This document shows, one piece after another, positions 1-11,468 of a stretch of DNA of 64,000 nucleotides. The stretch lies in assembly GCA_029378245.1 (NCBI GenBank), contig JARKIF010000033.1, positions 62,001 through 126,000 on the forward strand. The letters run 5' to 3'. The notes under the pieces are model-generated. The model was not told where the DNA came from. It did no database searches and was given only the letters and a program-made list of their open reading frames with translations. Origin of the DNA: Roridomyces roridus (Eukaryota > Basidiomycota > Agaricomycetes > Agaricales > Mycenaceae). Position 1 is the first letter of the stretch. Every line of letters starts with the position of its first letter. Made by a program: the position numbers and the translations under genes.

Positions 1-1051
1 GCCGTCGACGCGTCACCCAGGTGCGTTCGTTATCCGAATCTCCTCTTCTGTGGCGATTCCCTGGGTCGATGCAGAACTTGTGCACGTTCCGGCGTTGGCA
101 GGCTCCTCTCCAACGTCGAGGACTGGGCGAATTGATCCTCCGAAACGGTTGCCCTCACCAGGTAGGAAATGTTTTACTCGGATGCAGTGATTGTGCCAGT
201 GGTTGATAATAAACAGTCTCGGGTTCACTGCTTCCATTCAACGTGCTGGCGGGCAAATGCCTTTCTTATTATTACGAGTATGCAGATCTGTGAGAATTTT
301 GCTGGTTCTCGAGCTCCGACCTTTTCTGACACCAAAAACGACACAGGGGTTCGAAGTCGCTACTCCATGGGAACAAATCGCGGTGCATGTTTTCCTGATG
401 GTGTCCAGGTCATTCCCTAGATTCAAAACCGCTCACCGGGTGTCCTGGACGACGTTACATTGGTGGACGATATTGGGACCCTGTTCTCTGCGGCGTGAAC
501 GGCAGCTTCCGCATGTCGTTAGTTCGGCACGCCGGTTACAGTCGCCCAGGCAGTCTCTTTCTAGAATCTCATTCAGTTTCGAAATCGTACGTGCCATGTT
601 ATTATCTGGACCTAATTTAGTCAAGCTCACCGTCGTTGTGGGGTATCATAGGTTGCGGTATTCCTCGACGAGCCACGCCCGTCTTGCCCGACACCTCGAT
701 TTGACCGAGTGATCAATATCGCTCCGGCCTTTGTAATCTCTCGGGGTCTGGTCGGGGACATGGGAGTCGGAAACAAAATTCGGCCGCCCTGGAAGCTGAT
801 CGGCGATCAACTTCCCCGTACTGTGTGGAATCACCGCGGACTTCCGCCAAGTGTGGTTGCCACGAGCCGACGACAAAACCACATACAGCGGTACTTGGAC
901 CTTCGACGCGACAACATCGCAATAATTACACCACATCTCGTTCGGCTCCATGCTTGAATTATATGGCGTCGATAAGCGTTGTTGTGTCAGCACCGACCTT
1001 GTCGCAGTCTCAGTCAGCGACAAAGAACGAAGAAACCAATCCATAGGGGAT
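1..1051. other. No recognisable gene
   Basis: Open frames here are short and overlapping on both strands. None shows a domain, a splice pattern or the codon regularity of the neighbouring genes. I see no repeats or terminal inverted repeats. It may hold the rest of the gene whose last exon lies at 1052-1206, but I could not connect the two. Confidence 0.4.
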
Positions 1052-1206
1052 TCAGGCGGCGGGGTTGAACTTCAAGTGGACGCCAATGAAGGTATCAACC
1101 TCAGTCTGCCGAATCTGGGTTTGAACTTCCCGCTTTAGCGCGCTGGGCGGCGCGTCGGCCCCATCAAATTCTTTCAAGATTTCGATCAAGGTTTCATTGG
1201 CTCGGA
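1052..1206 (-). pseudogene. Orphan C-terminal exon, function unknown
   Basis: On the minus strand a TAG that could serve as a splice acceptor is followed by an open frame of about 50 codons that ends in TGA at 1054-1052. The frame is rich in charged residues with a heptad-like run (NETLIEILKEFDG, then REVQTQIRQTEVD), so it reads as real protein rather than a shadow. No upstream exon on the minus strand could be joined to it, and the next gene starts divergently 145 bp away. It may be the tail of a truncated gene or the last exon of a gene decayed beyond recognition. No family is assigned. Confidence 0.3.
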
Positions 1207-1350
1207 GATGTCGGCGGCGCTAAGGCACAAGCGTCGCACCCAACCGCTGGGGAACCGTTCGGCGCTCAAAAAGTACCCGACGTCCAGAAATACACGAGCT
1301 CAAAAGTCGAGACCCAAGTACGCCTTTTGTGTTCATCTTTCCGCTCTTCC

Positions 1351-3402
1351 ATGTCCACCAAACCGGCGAAATTTAAGACTCCAACTTGCGCGCTGTGCCG
1401 CCAACGCAAACTGGTATGTGTTACCCGTGCAGATCTGTGAATCCTGGCATTCATTCACCGTGGTCCAGAGATGTGATGGCGGAGATCCGTGCGGGCCCTG
1501 TTCAAGAACTCGAACACCGGTGACTTGTAAATATGTACCCAAGACGGTTGGCCAGCTGCGTTCAGAGTTGCCCAAGGGAGGCGCCTGTGTGCGTCGCTTT
1601 CTCTCTCTCCTCGACACGTCGCTGATTCGTCTCACCAGATTTCATGCCGGTATGTAACTCAGTTTCAGTTCTGGATTCGTATCCCAATGGACTTATCATC
1701 CTTCTTTAATTTAGACAGAGAAAGAGGGTGAGAGCGATGATTGCAGATCTGGGTGTTTCGGCTGACCATTCCTTTCTAGCGATGCGATGGTAACTTCCCT
1801 TGCCGGACTTGCAAGGATGGCGGGAGGACCGATGAATGCCAGTACCGCGACAAGAATAGTGGTTCAGTGGGGCCAAGACGCAACTCTTCTCCAGATACAG
1901 CCAGCACGTCGTCCAGTGCAACTTCCTCCTTCCCTCGACTCTTCACACCGGAAAACTCGGGAGCGTTACCCGACTGTTTCCCACCACAACAGACAATGTC
2001 GTCCTTTGACCTTTTTTTCCCCTGGTCTGATTCGTGTCCAATTGACTCCGGACTGTTTTCGAATTCATCGCCCAATCTGTCTCTCGATTACGCGACCTCG
2101 CTGCGGCCGGCATCCACACCGTGCGTCCCATTCCCTCTCCATCATTGGCAAAGAACCAATCATCTACTTCTAGACGCAACGCATTCCTCAAACGTCGCTG
2201 GCAATTTGGCCTGAGCGTCACTCCCGCGAAGCAAGAAGCCCTCTCCGTCGGCGACGTTTCCGGTCGGGTAGTCGATCCGACCCTGGTCTATCTTTGCGAG
2301 CTTCTAGGCCGTCTCGTAGAATTCCCCGACTCGGATCGGGATGCCTGGGGTTTTGCTATAGCCAGCCCATTCATCAACGGCAGGCCCAGTCGAACATCTA
2401 CCGAGTCGGACCTCCGGGTGTTCATGGAGAACAAGCTTGAAGGTCCCGCCTCGTGTCTACTCGATCCATGCGTCCGCCTGCAGGAATACACCCTCCTTGC
2501 CATGCACGCTGCACAGAAGGAGGATGCGAGGCAGTTCCAGGAGATGATGCGCAAGGCGAGCGATCTCGTCGTACATTGTGGGCCTGCGCTGGGGTTGGAG
2601 GACGCCCCTGCCATGGAGTGGTGTCCCCTTTTTGACGAGTCGTACCTCTCCCCCCGGGGCAAGGCCGAGGAGGTGAGGTCGGCCTTTGCTTTGTTGATTT
2701 GTCTGGACGTTACGGCGGGCTTGAATATGTGGGCGCCGTCGATGATAGATCAGGGACTGCTGGAGCTGTTTAGACGTCTGGCTGTGCGTGCGTTTCACTC
2801 TGATTTCTCCGCACTGCTTACACCCACTTGCACAGACAACCCACTTGTCTGACACTGAAATCAACTTGGTGCGCGCCAAGAGTGTCTTATTCCTCCGCGA
2901 CAGCCAGGAGCTCGTCGCCGAGTGGAAGCGCCGGTGGCCTGAAGACACCGTGGCTGGTATGTCTAGATCGCTCTCTCTCTCGCTCTCAAGCCAACTAAAT
3001 CCTTTCTAGCAACAAGCTGGTTCCAAACGCTATCAATCCCTCATCGACTCTATCCACGCGCACGTCAACTTTATAACAACTTCACTCATGGAAGTCTCCT
3101 GCATCCCCTCCCTGTCCGGTGCCCAGCCCACACTCAAAGCGTGTACCGTCCTCTGTCTCGCGGCGGCCGCGGAGCTGCATGGGCTCTTTGCGGGGGAGCA
3201 GTTGGAGGAGAGGAGGAAGTGCAGCGAGGCAATCGGTGAGATTAGGAAGATTGAGAGGGCGTTTTCGCAGAGGGATTGGAGGTATTTGGATTCGACGTTG
3301 ATTGTGAGTGGCTTATTCTCTCTGATTCATCAGGCTGACTCTGCCTAGTTATGCTGGTCCGTTGCATCCAAGCGGTTACAGGAGAACGCTGGGGCTTATT
3401 GA
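1351..3402 (+). CDS. Fungal transcription factor with two tandem Zn2Cys6 clusters
   Basis: Likely nuclear, DNA-binding regulator. Spliced exons: 1351-1413, 1469-1588, 1639-1649, 1715-1727, 1780-2120, 2174-2783, 2836 to about 2956, about 3017-3303, 3349-3402. Exon 1 plus 2 gives CALCRQRKL then RCDGGDPCGPCSRTR, a full six-cysteine binuclear cluster ending in CKY. A linker VPKTVGQLRSELPKGG leads straight to a second cluster built from four exons: ACISCRQRKRRCDGNFPCRTC, ending in ECQY. The micro-exons of 11 and 13 nt fit only because they complete this motif in frame. A Ser/Pro-rich stretch follows, then an alpha-helical middle region (LVYLCELLGRLVEF and later) like the C-terminal region of many agaricomycete Zn2Cys6 proteins. 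The intron at about 2957-3016 has two acceptable splice choices, so about 3 residues there are uncertain. No lesions seen. Target genes are unknown. Confidence 0.8.
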
Positions 3403-4889
3403 AGACGGCTCTCCATTGAACATATCAATCGGCCCTAGTCAGAGGGTGCTGCTATGATAATTATTCCCGTGCATGTATGTATCACCACCCTCATACGTAC
3501 ATTATAATGAAAGGAATTGTGCAACAATCAGTGGGAGAAATTCGAAGTATCTCTGATACCATCTGTTGAACTGGGTGCTTCGTCGGACGTGTATCCCTTC
3601 GGGGTAGTTTTGGGCATAGCCAGCGAGTGACTATCTTGGTTACTTGGCGGTGCCAGATTCGAGTTGAGGTCAGGACCCTGGCCCCCTCAAACCCGACCGT
3701 GACCCCCCCCCGTCAGGGTCAAGTGGATGGGCGCGGACTAGAATTAAAATATCTTGAAACACTCGATATTCATTGCGTGAAAGGTGTCGAAAGCGAGAAG
3801 TATCGGCAAGGGGATTACTACAACCCGGAGTGGTATGAGACCAACGATCTGTCAGTCCATGACTTGCGCTAGTCCAAATCTGGGCCTGGAGCATGAAATT
3901 ACGGGAAAGAACTTGGGGAGACCAACATATTCCTTGACGGACCCATGCCACACTGACGAGTCGCGGTCTCAGATCTCACGTTTCGTTTCGCCGCGGCCAA
4001 CGTAAATAATGCCGAAGCACAGCGGTGAACAGTATTTTACAGATCCTAAATGGTCATGCTCATGCAAAATGGCGAGTAAAGTTCACGCCAGCTTTTCTTG
4101 AATCCGTTCCCTATTTACTTATTTACTCTGTGCAACGGAGGAGGTTCTGTCGTAGCAACATCGAAGGGGCCGTGGAGCAATACTTCTGCTAAATAGCCAC
4201 AAGACCGGGGTGTAAGATTGATGTGAAACTTGGCCGCCGTGCGGCCGATAAAACAAAAGTAGGGACTCGGATATGGCCGCTCGCCGGGGCTTGGTGAATT
4301 TGTTATAATAAGTATCATGATCAGAAACTTTACCGGCCCCCGAGAGCCAGAACTTTCCAGGGAGCCAGAACCGGCCTGGATTGCAGGCCGAGAGTCAATA
4401 TTCAGCTGGAAGGATGCAGTGAGCTCTAGAGTATTATGGCGACTTGATTGATGGAGTTCAGCACAAGAAATCTCGGCATCTCGGCTCAGTGGCGGCAGCA
4501 CGCCGGGCCCAACGGTGGCTTAGGCTTTCGTCCGCAGTGCTGCCGAAACGGCCTCCTAAGCTCCTGTCCGTCATTTACTCGCGTACTTCTGGTGAGTTCG
4601 CGGTTATAATGCGTCCACTGACGCAACCCTCCACAGCCTGCCCCTCTGACAACGAGGACCATCCCATTTCTTTTGTCAACGTCAGTGGTTCTGAGCGAGA
4701 AAGCACTGGCCCGTCACGACCCCCCGCGGCGGTGAAAAACTTGAAGGACCCTACAGACCTCTGACCGGGACCTTACACGTTGGATCGGTGCGCCCGAGAC
4801 AGGTCCCGAGGCGCAAGCGCAACCAGAAGCAAGGTCCTTGTTCCTTGAACGTGTTAGACCTGAGCCCCACGTAAGGTGTCGAGCGTGAA
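3403..4889. other. Intergenic, no gene recognised
   Basis: Only short competing frames in all directions. A C-rich stretch lies around 3680-3715. The last 100 bp is the promoter of the secreted-protein gene at 4928. Nothing else is supported. Confidence 0.5.
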
Positions 4890-4896
4890 TATAAAG
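4890..4896 (+). promoter_or_regulatory. TATA box of secreted protein copy A
   Basis: TATAAAG lies 32 bp before the ATG at 4928, the spacing expected for a TATA box with a very short leader. The other five secreted-protein copies have a comparable TATAAAA or close match about 65-75 bp before their ATG. Confidence 0.55.
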
Positions 4897-4927
4897 TAGC
4901 CTGCCCCAGGACGACACAAAGCCCCAG

Positions 4928-5470
4928 ATGTTCAATCACACGATTCTCACCGTCACTCTGGTCGGCGCATTAATGGCCGTGGCTTCAGCAGCGCCCTACG
5001 ATATTAAACAGCGTAGCGCTATCGGCATGGTGAGTGAAATCAAACTATTTTGCACGCACAGTCACTGTGCCAACCATTGAACTCAGGTTCCCCGCATGAC
5101 CCCCACTATCACCGTCTGCACCGGAACGCTGCATCCATCGACAGGATGCGCTGAAATCCCAGTACTCTCCGCCGATTGCATCAACCTCGTCGGAGGTCTG
5201 AGCTTTTTCAACCAGGAGATTTCTAGTGCGGAGGTCCCGGCTGGGTTCGTGTGCACGTTCTTCCGGTGGGTTTCGTGACATCGATATCATTTTGGCCCTG
5301 CATATTCATTTTTCAGAGATTTTGGCTGCAGTACCTTTGAAACAAGCTCGAAGAAATCCGGAGAGGTGTTGCTTACCGGGGGCGTGTGGGAGTTGGAATC
5401 AGTTCCAGGGCTCTCTGGAATGGAGAATTTCGATAAGATGACGAGTTCGTTGGTTTGCTCGCCGATATAA
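4928..5470 (+). CDS. Six-cysteine small secreted protein, beta/gamma-crystallin-like (copy A)
   Basis: Three exons: 4928-5029, 5087-5265, 5317-5470, giving 144 aa. Residues 1-21 form a signal peptide (hydrophobic core ILTVTLVGALMAVA, likely cleavage after ASA). The mature part has six cysteines in the order TVC, GC, DC, FVC, GC, VC and ends CSPI. The patterns VPAGFVCTFF and the FNDxxSSxxC-type ending (here FDKMTSSLVC) resemble the Greek-key repeats of secreted beta/gamma-crystallin-like proteins of fungi; that fold is an inference from motif spacing, not shown. This is the most diverged of six paralogues in the window and the only one on the plus strand and away from an alcohol dehydrogenase. 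It presumably acts outside the cell or in the wall. Role unknown. Confidence 0.8.
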
Positions 5471-5622
5471 CCAGCTGTATTTGAATGGAATACCGCGGCG
5501 GGCATGTTGTTTGAAATCAAACTTTGTCTCAGGCTATAACCCGCCGAAGAAGCCCCACTTAGAAGGCCGGACCATAGCGGACATCCAATGACATTCTCGA
5601 AGATCTTGGATGCCTATCACGT

Positions 5623-5740
5623 AACGGTGTTCACTCAAGTATCGGATAGTTCGCTTTCACGGACAACGACGGGTTCACATCAGGCAACGGTGTTCACTCT
5701 ATGTATCGGATAGTTCACTTTCACGGACAACTACGGGTTC
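5623..5740. repeat. Tandem direct repeat, two units of about 55 bp
   Basis: A block beginning AACGGTGTTCACTC and ending CACGGACAAC.ACGGGTTC occurs at 5623-5676 and again at 5686-5740 with only a few differences. It sits about 170 bp before the start of the TPR gene, so it may carry duplicated promoter sites. No terminal inverted repeats, so not a transposon by itself. Confidence 0.75.
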
Positions 5741-5906
5741 GGCATCTGTGCCGCTGTCAACATCGGATCAATGGTGATCAAACTGTCGAATTGTCAAGCT
5801 GTCAAAAGCTGTGCAGCCGATCGTCTCTTGTCTCTTGCCACATCCAAGGGACCAAGTCCGATACTCGCCTAGCTCTTTGCACTCACAATCGTCCACACCT
5901 CAAATC

Positions 5907-8665
5907 ATGTTTCGATTGTTCAAAGACGCAGCCAAAGCGATAGGTAATTCGCTCTTCCCCACTCTTAATTCAGTGCTCACGCTGTGGCGAAGAGGAAGCC
6001 GTGGACCAGCTGATCGAGCCCACGCCGGGCGCAAACACCACGAAGCAGAAGCGCGCTATCGACCTCCACCACGAGGGCGTGAAACTCTCAAAGGCGGGCA
6101 AACGCGAAGAGGCTCTACGTGTCAACGCGCAAGCGGTGGAACTCATTCGAGGGCTCTTATCTTCGTCCAACGACCTACTCTCCACCTCCGACGCTACGAA
6201 TCTCAGAATGGTCCTCGTCAAGACTCTCCGCAATATGGGTCTGGCTCTCGCCCAAGCGGGAGTGCACGAGGATTCGATAAAGCTGTACAGAGAAGCAGCC
6301 GACGTCGCACGCACCTTGCCGCCTTCCACGGACGAGTTGTCAGCGGCGTTGCGTGGGATGGCAAAGGCGCTGAGAGCTCTCGGACGTCTGGAGGAAGCGG
6401 ATAAAGCTGATCAGAAAGCGATTCGCGTTTGGCGCAACCTCGCTGCGAAAGAGCCCTCTGACCCGGACGCGCTGGAGCATCTCGCTGGTGCACTCAACGA
6501 CTGGGGCGTGGCTCTCGGCCAAGAGCACCGTGCGAAGGACGCGATACCGCCGGCCGAGGAGGCCGTACAGCTGTTTCGTCAGCTCGCGGAGACAAGCCCT
6601 AGTCCAGAGACCGTGGATCGCCTCGCTGTCGCACTCAACTCACTCGGCGGGCATCTCACGGCTGTAGGGAGGTTCGATGAAGCTCTCACACGTGGGCAGG
6701 AGGTTTTGGATCTTCGTCGTAGCGCTGGAGCGCCGGCCCAGCTTGCCAGCGCGCTGCACAATATCAGCTCGCTTTATTGGGATGTCGGGAGGAACGGGAA
6801 CGCCCTTCAAGCTATCCAGGAAGCTGTTGATGTGCGACGGGAGCTGGTAACCACGGACCCCACGATGACTCCCTCGCTCGCCTCCTCACTCGATGTCCTC
6901 GCTATCAATCTGAGCGAGATGCCTGGTCGTGTGGATGACGCCTTGCGCGTATATGACGAGGCTGTACAGCTTCGGCGCCAGGAAGCCGCTCGGGATGCGA
7001 GCACGGCCAACTTGAAGGCGCTTGGGTCTGCTCTTTTGACGTACGGGAAGCTGCTGAAGCGTCCCGGACGTTACGCAGACGCGCTGGTAGTAGGCGGGGA
7101 GGCTGTCACGCTGTTCGATGGGTTCGTCGAGGCTCACCCTGATGTTACGAGGGAACTAGCGACGGCGCTCGAACAGCATGCTTTGGAGCTCGCCGGTGCG
7201 GGGAAGCAAGAGGATGCTATTACCGCGGCTCAACGCGCTACGGAGTTGTTCCGCACCCTCGCTGAGTCTGATGCATCCGACCCCGTGGCGACTACGGACC
7301 TCACCTTCTCACTGTACTACCTCGGCATCTTCCTCCGCGGTGCCAACCGCCCCGAAGACGCGCTCCGCATCGAGGAAGAAGCAGATTCACTCCGCCGGAC
7401 GATTCCAGACGAAACAGACCTCGTCGTTGCCTTGGATCTCAGTCTCGCGTTGAACGACCTCGTGACGGACCTGATGTCGTTTGACGCGTACGAGGAGCTC
7501 GGGACGCTTCGGTATGCGGAGGACTTGGCTCGACTCTCCCGTCGACTCGCAGAGACTGGAGGCGAGTGTGCGGCAGGGTCTGCCGAATGTCTTGGCGGCG
7601 TTGAGGGTGCATTATACCAAGGTGCGACGGTATGAAGATGCGTTGGGTGTTGCGGAGGAGTTAGTTGGGATTCGTCGGTCGCAGATGGGTGTTGGAGGGA
7701 ATTCGCAGGTTGAGGCGAAGCTTTTGGACGTGGCGTTGCTCGGTCTGGAGGAATCGCTCCGCGCGCTGGGAAGGCACGACGAGGCGTTGTCTGTGGTCGA
7801 GGAGAAGGTCGCACTTTGTCGGGAGACGGATCCTGGGAGTGCGGAACTCGCCAATTCACTGGATCATCTGGCGTCCGAGTTGCATCGGTTGGACGGGCGC
7901 GAGGAAGAAGCGGTTAAAGCTGGCAGGGATGCTCTTGCTTTGCGACGCGCCCTCCCACCGACGGATTCCATTGGATCGCTGATTTTAGCTCAAGGCCTAG
8001 AGAATCTAGGCGTGCATCTTCGCATGCCCGGTCATTACGAGGAATCTCTCAGCCTCGCTCAAGAATCGGTCGATCTATTTCGCACGATCGTCGCATCCAA
8101 CCCAAATCTCGGTGATCTGCGTCTTCGATCGCCCAGAAACCTCCTTACGACTTGGTTCGCCCACGCGCTGGAGAACCTCGCGTATAGCCTCATCGCCGTC
8201 GGACGTGCGGAAGACGCTGTTCACGCTGCGTCGGAATCCATCGAGTTGTATCACTCCTGCGTCGGCGCCGGTGACTTCGGTAAATTGGAACTCAAAGCCG
8301 GACTCGCCACCGTCCTGTCCGCGCACGCAATCTTCCTGAAGACGGTCGACCGACTCGAAGAAGCGGGTTTCGCGGAATCCGAGGCGACACACATTTTCGC
8401 TGGGCTGACGAAGGTTGACGCCGAGATCACTGCGCGTAGTTTGCGTGGGTTGGCGAGGGATTTGAGGAGTGTTGGACGGAGGGAAGAGGCGATGAGGGTG
8501 CAGGAGGAGGTTGTTGGGTTGTATCGCACTGTCACGGAGACGAGGCCGGGGTTGATGAGGCTGCGAGTCGAGGCTTTGAGGCAGTTGGGGAAGGATTTGA
8601 GAGGGCTTGCACGGGAGGAGGAAGCGGTGCGGGTGGATGAGGAAATTGCTGGATTGGGGGGGTAG
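5907..8665 (+). CDS. Large TPR-repeat protein with one apparent frameshift
   Basis: Start chosen at 5907: exon 1 (5907-5943, MFRLFKDAAKAI) splices to 5993, which enters the long frame cleanly as EEAVDQLIEPT. The product of about 900 aa consists almost wholly of about 40-residue helical units of kinesin-light-chain/TPR type, each with the pattern L..aG...eA..v..eAv.l.r.L (for example LGRLEEADKADQKAI, VGRFDEALTRGQEV, LGRHDEALSVVEEKV). Such proteins usually act as protein-binding scaffolds. The frame 5993-7635 and the frame that continues to 8665 are offset by one base. TPR periodicity runs across the break near 7556-7565 (RRLAET then EASVRQGLPNVL), so one extra base is the simplest explanation: a sequencing error or a young inactivating mutation. 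A 41-nt intron at 7512-7552 was considered but does not restore frame. Confidence 0.75.
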
Positions 8666-9451
8666 AGGTGACGTGTAAGACGAGCACGTTGTACATTTAT
8701 ATTTTTGTAGATACTGAATACCATGGCCCAGATCTCGACTTTCAGGCTCGAGCGATCGACGCATTCTTGGAGCCTACTTACGGAGAGCGCAAGGTCTTTA
8801 CGATCCAGGTGAGGTCTCACGGCGGCAGTCGGACGAGTCCTGTCTGAGGCCGGGCAATCGAAGAGACGTCAACATTGCGAGCAACCAGTTTGAAAGGCAT
8901 TCCAGTGAGTGCACTGAGGGCAGAGGGGCTGGGAAGTGTTGAGCAACCTTGGCACACCATATTGTCTGCGTTTGGGCAAGCCGGGTGCCACATGAAGCAT
9001 GTGCATAGTAACCCTCGATCCACTGGTCTCCGGCCTGCTGGAAAGTAATCTTAATCAATCGGCATCCTCGGCCCAACCTTGCATGGCAGGTACGATTCCA
9101 CTTTTTGCAAATTGAATTGTCATATGTAGCTTCGAAGAGTAGCTTTATTAATGGTGTCCAGGCTTCGCATCCCGCGGATGGAATGGGGGAGGTCAAATCG
9201 GTGAACGACCAGCTGCAGCTCGCATTGAACTGACCCACGCTGGACAGATATTCTGAAGATGAATGCTGAGACAGGCCGAAGAGATACCAGCACCAAGGGC
9301 AAAATAATCAAGAAAAGAATCATTGTGGACGTGGACGCGTCGATGATGCCGATGTACTTGGCGTGCATGCCGCAGGACGGCGGCCGTCGGACTCACCGGT
9401 GATCATTCTTTGCTGTGCCCTTTGTCCTCTATCATCTTCCCGCCTTTTTCG
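8666..9451. other. Intergenic with decayed minus-strand gene fragment
   Basis: Around 9075-9115 and 9265-9345 the DNA resembles 57635-57670 and 58790-58950 respectively (for example GCATGGCAGGTACGATTCCA, and a shared stretch reading GAGIxSACL on the minus strand). Both places therefore hold relics of one older duplicated segment. Minus-strand frames at 9120-9368 and 9193-9396 are hydrophobic but too short and broken to name. Confidence 0.35.
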
Positions 9452-10414
9452 ATGGACATCGACGCCCCTACCCACGTCGAGGCAACGCGTGCCGAAGGAC
9501 TCTGGTTCGAGGACTGTGGCCTCATCATCCAAGCCGAAAACACGCTCTTCCGCGTCTCTCGCGACTTTCTTGCTACCCAATCGCCCGTCTTTCGCGATAT
9601 GCTCGCGATCCCCACCCCTCCGGATGCAGAGACTCGAGACGGATGTCCATTTGTCCGGCTACCCGACAGCGCCACAGATGTGACGGTCTTCCTCAAGGCC
9701 ATGGTGTACTTCGAGTCGGTTTGCGTCGCATCTCATCACGATCGGCACTCATTGCAGACAACTAGTTTTTTCGAGGCACCTCCCGCAGAAACGACTCTGG
9801 AGATCCTGATTGGTGTGCTCCGAATGAGCCACAAGTACGAGGTCGATGCCTTACGGAAACGCGCGCTGGCGCACCTCTCTCCGTTGCATCCCACGACACT
9901 CGAAGAGTGGGAGAAGACGCCCGGCACTAACTGGATCTCGGGGCCGTGGGCCAAGCAGCTCCTAGAGAAGGAGGGTATCCCGTTGATTCCTCTCGCCCGA
10001 CAGCTCTCCCTCGACTGGATTCTTCCCGTCGCCTTTTATCGCGTCTGCCAGTCTGCGCAAGGGGGTGACATCATCAATAGTTCAATACTCACCACCCAGG
10101 ATAAGATTCTTTGTGTTGAAGGCCGTCATACTCTCACAACCGAGAACTCCCGCCTGTTCCAGTTTCTTTCTAATCCGAAAGACGTCGCTGGATGTCCCAC
10201 TCCGCACCAGTGCTTGCAAAACAAGGTGGAGAGTCAGCTAGTCGTCGAGGTCGTACGCACATACGGTGGGCTCCCGTTGGATAAATGGGATCTCGAAACG
10301 CCTTGGAGATCCAGATTATGTGGGGTGTGTCTCGCGGCGATGAAGGATGGGCTTCAGGCAGCTAAACGGGATCTCTGGGATAAACTTCCGGAGCTGTTTG
10401 AGCTTCCGCCTTGA
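9452..10414 (+). CDS. BTB/POZ domain protein, intact copy
   Basis: ATG at 9452 (MDIDAPTHVEATRAEGLWF). The N-terminal third has the BTB hallmarks: GLWFEDCGLIIQAENTLFRV, SRDFLATQSPVFRDML, then DGCPFVRLPDSATDVTVFLKA. After that comes LRMSHKYEVDALRKRALAHL, the helical region that follows BTB in this agaricomycete family. BTB domains dimerise and often recruit Cullin-3 ligases. A 39-nt intron at 9719-9757 (GTTTGC...TTGCAG) is likely because a paralogue splices at the same place, but it is a multiple of three, so the frame stays open either way. About 308 or 321 aa. Decayed relatives lie at 29800, 33351, 46732, 52256 and 61804, so this is the only undamaged member in the window. Confidence 0.8.
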   Translation: MDIDAPTHVEATRAEGLWFEDCGLIIQAENTLFRVSRDFLATQSPVFRDMLAIPTPPDAETRDGCPFVRLPDSATDVTVFLKAMVYFESVCVASHHDRHSLQTTSFFEAPPAETTLEILIGVLRMSHKYEVDALRKRALAHLSPLHPTTLEEWEKTPGTNWISGPWAKQLLEKEGIPLIPLARQLSLDWILPVAFYRVCQSAQGGDIINSSILTTQDKILCVEGRHTLTTENSRLFQFLSNPKDVAGCPTPHQCLQNKVESQLVVEVVRTYGGLPLDKWDLETPWRSRLCGVCLAAMKDGLQAAKRDLWDKLPELFELPP

Positions 10415-11468
10415 AGCGACCTCGAAAATAGCAAGACCGAGGCTTTTCAATGAAGTGCGTCGTTCTCTTCCGGATCCCAGTGTCTATCTGATTGCGAGTT
10501 GAAGCAGTGGAGGGCTTATGATCGTGTATATCTTCACTGGTAGAGTTCTTGACGACGGCCTCATCATTATATAATCTCGAGAACTCCAATCCGATGCCTC
10601 CTTTTTCTGTCGTATCCTCGGCGTCTCTGTTGGTCAAGAACAGTGCGCATCTTGAATCTGGTTCGCAGGGCAAGATTAATACACTGGACTTTTTCTGTGT
10701 TCCCGGACACGCTCAACCACTGCTCTTGAAAAAACCGGGGCACCCAAGATGCTTCATTGCGAGTTGAGCTCAGTTCAGAGTTCGGATGTTTCCGATGCGT
10801 TCCACGAACCGAGTTGGCCGAGCACTTCAAGTAAAGATGCCATTATCCAATGAAGACATTCATTAACTGCCCCGGCTGCGGTGGAACCAGGTTCTTTTTG
10901 GCGCTGGGCGCTTCAAGTCTATCTTGGACACAAATACCAGTGTCCTTGGCTCCTAGTGCTCACTGGTTGTCGATCCCAAGGTGGCGTGTTGGCATGTGTT
11001 TCGTTCATCTTCTCCAGGTGCAGTGCCTCAACCTTTATACCCAAGTACGGGATAAATTTGGTTTGCAAGTGAATTACACTCCTTCCGTCCGACAAGCGCC
11101 AAACGCCAATTTGATGACTTGGTCGTGAACTTGACATTTCAACTTTTTGCCAAGCAACCGAGCCACCGATCAACGATTTGCCAACGCGCCCGATGTCATG
11201 CATCCCCATGGCGACAACTCTGATCGGAGACTCGACGTGGCCTATTTCTCCCTTTCCTTCCACCACCACCTTTTCTTCCTTCGTTCCCTGCTCTTGGCGA
11301 TTGACTTTTGCACTGGCTTGCAAAGTATAACTCCAACAGGACTTCATTTGATTCGTTCATTTTCATCAAGTCGTGTGAGTCCGGTCATTTATCAAGTGGG
11401 ATAGCGACGGCCTCATTAACCACCCTACCTCTCCCAGCTTTCCCACTTTTCCCACTTCACGTCTCCCA
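10415..11468. other. Intergenic, no gene recognised
   Basis: Short frames only. The last 150 bp is pyrimidine-rich, as is common just before fungal start codons, and leads into the PalI-like gene. Confidence 0.5.

Noticed and set aside
4928..5470. Hydrophobin
   Set aside because: Only six cysteines, none adjacent as CC pairs, and the spacing is that of a Greek-key-like protein.
7512..7552. A 41-nt intron explaining the TPR frame change
   Set aside because: Splicing it leads into the third frame, which closes quickly, and would remove conserved TPR residues.
7317..7859. Minus-strand open frame of 180 codons
   Set aside because: Antisense shadow of the TPR gene, low-complexity P/S/R composition.
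8075..8764. Minus-strand open frame of 229 codons
   Set aside because: It is the antisense of the TPR gene; Ser/Pro/Arg-rich composition and lack of any motif show it is a shadow.
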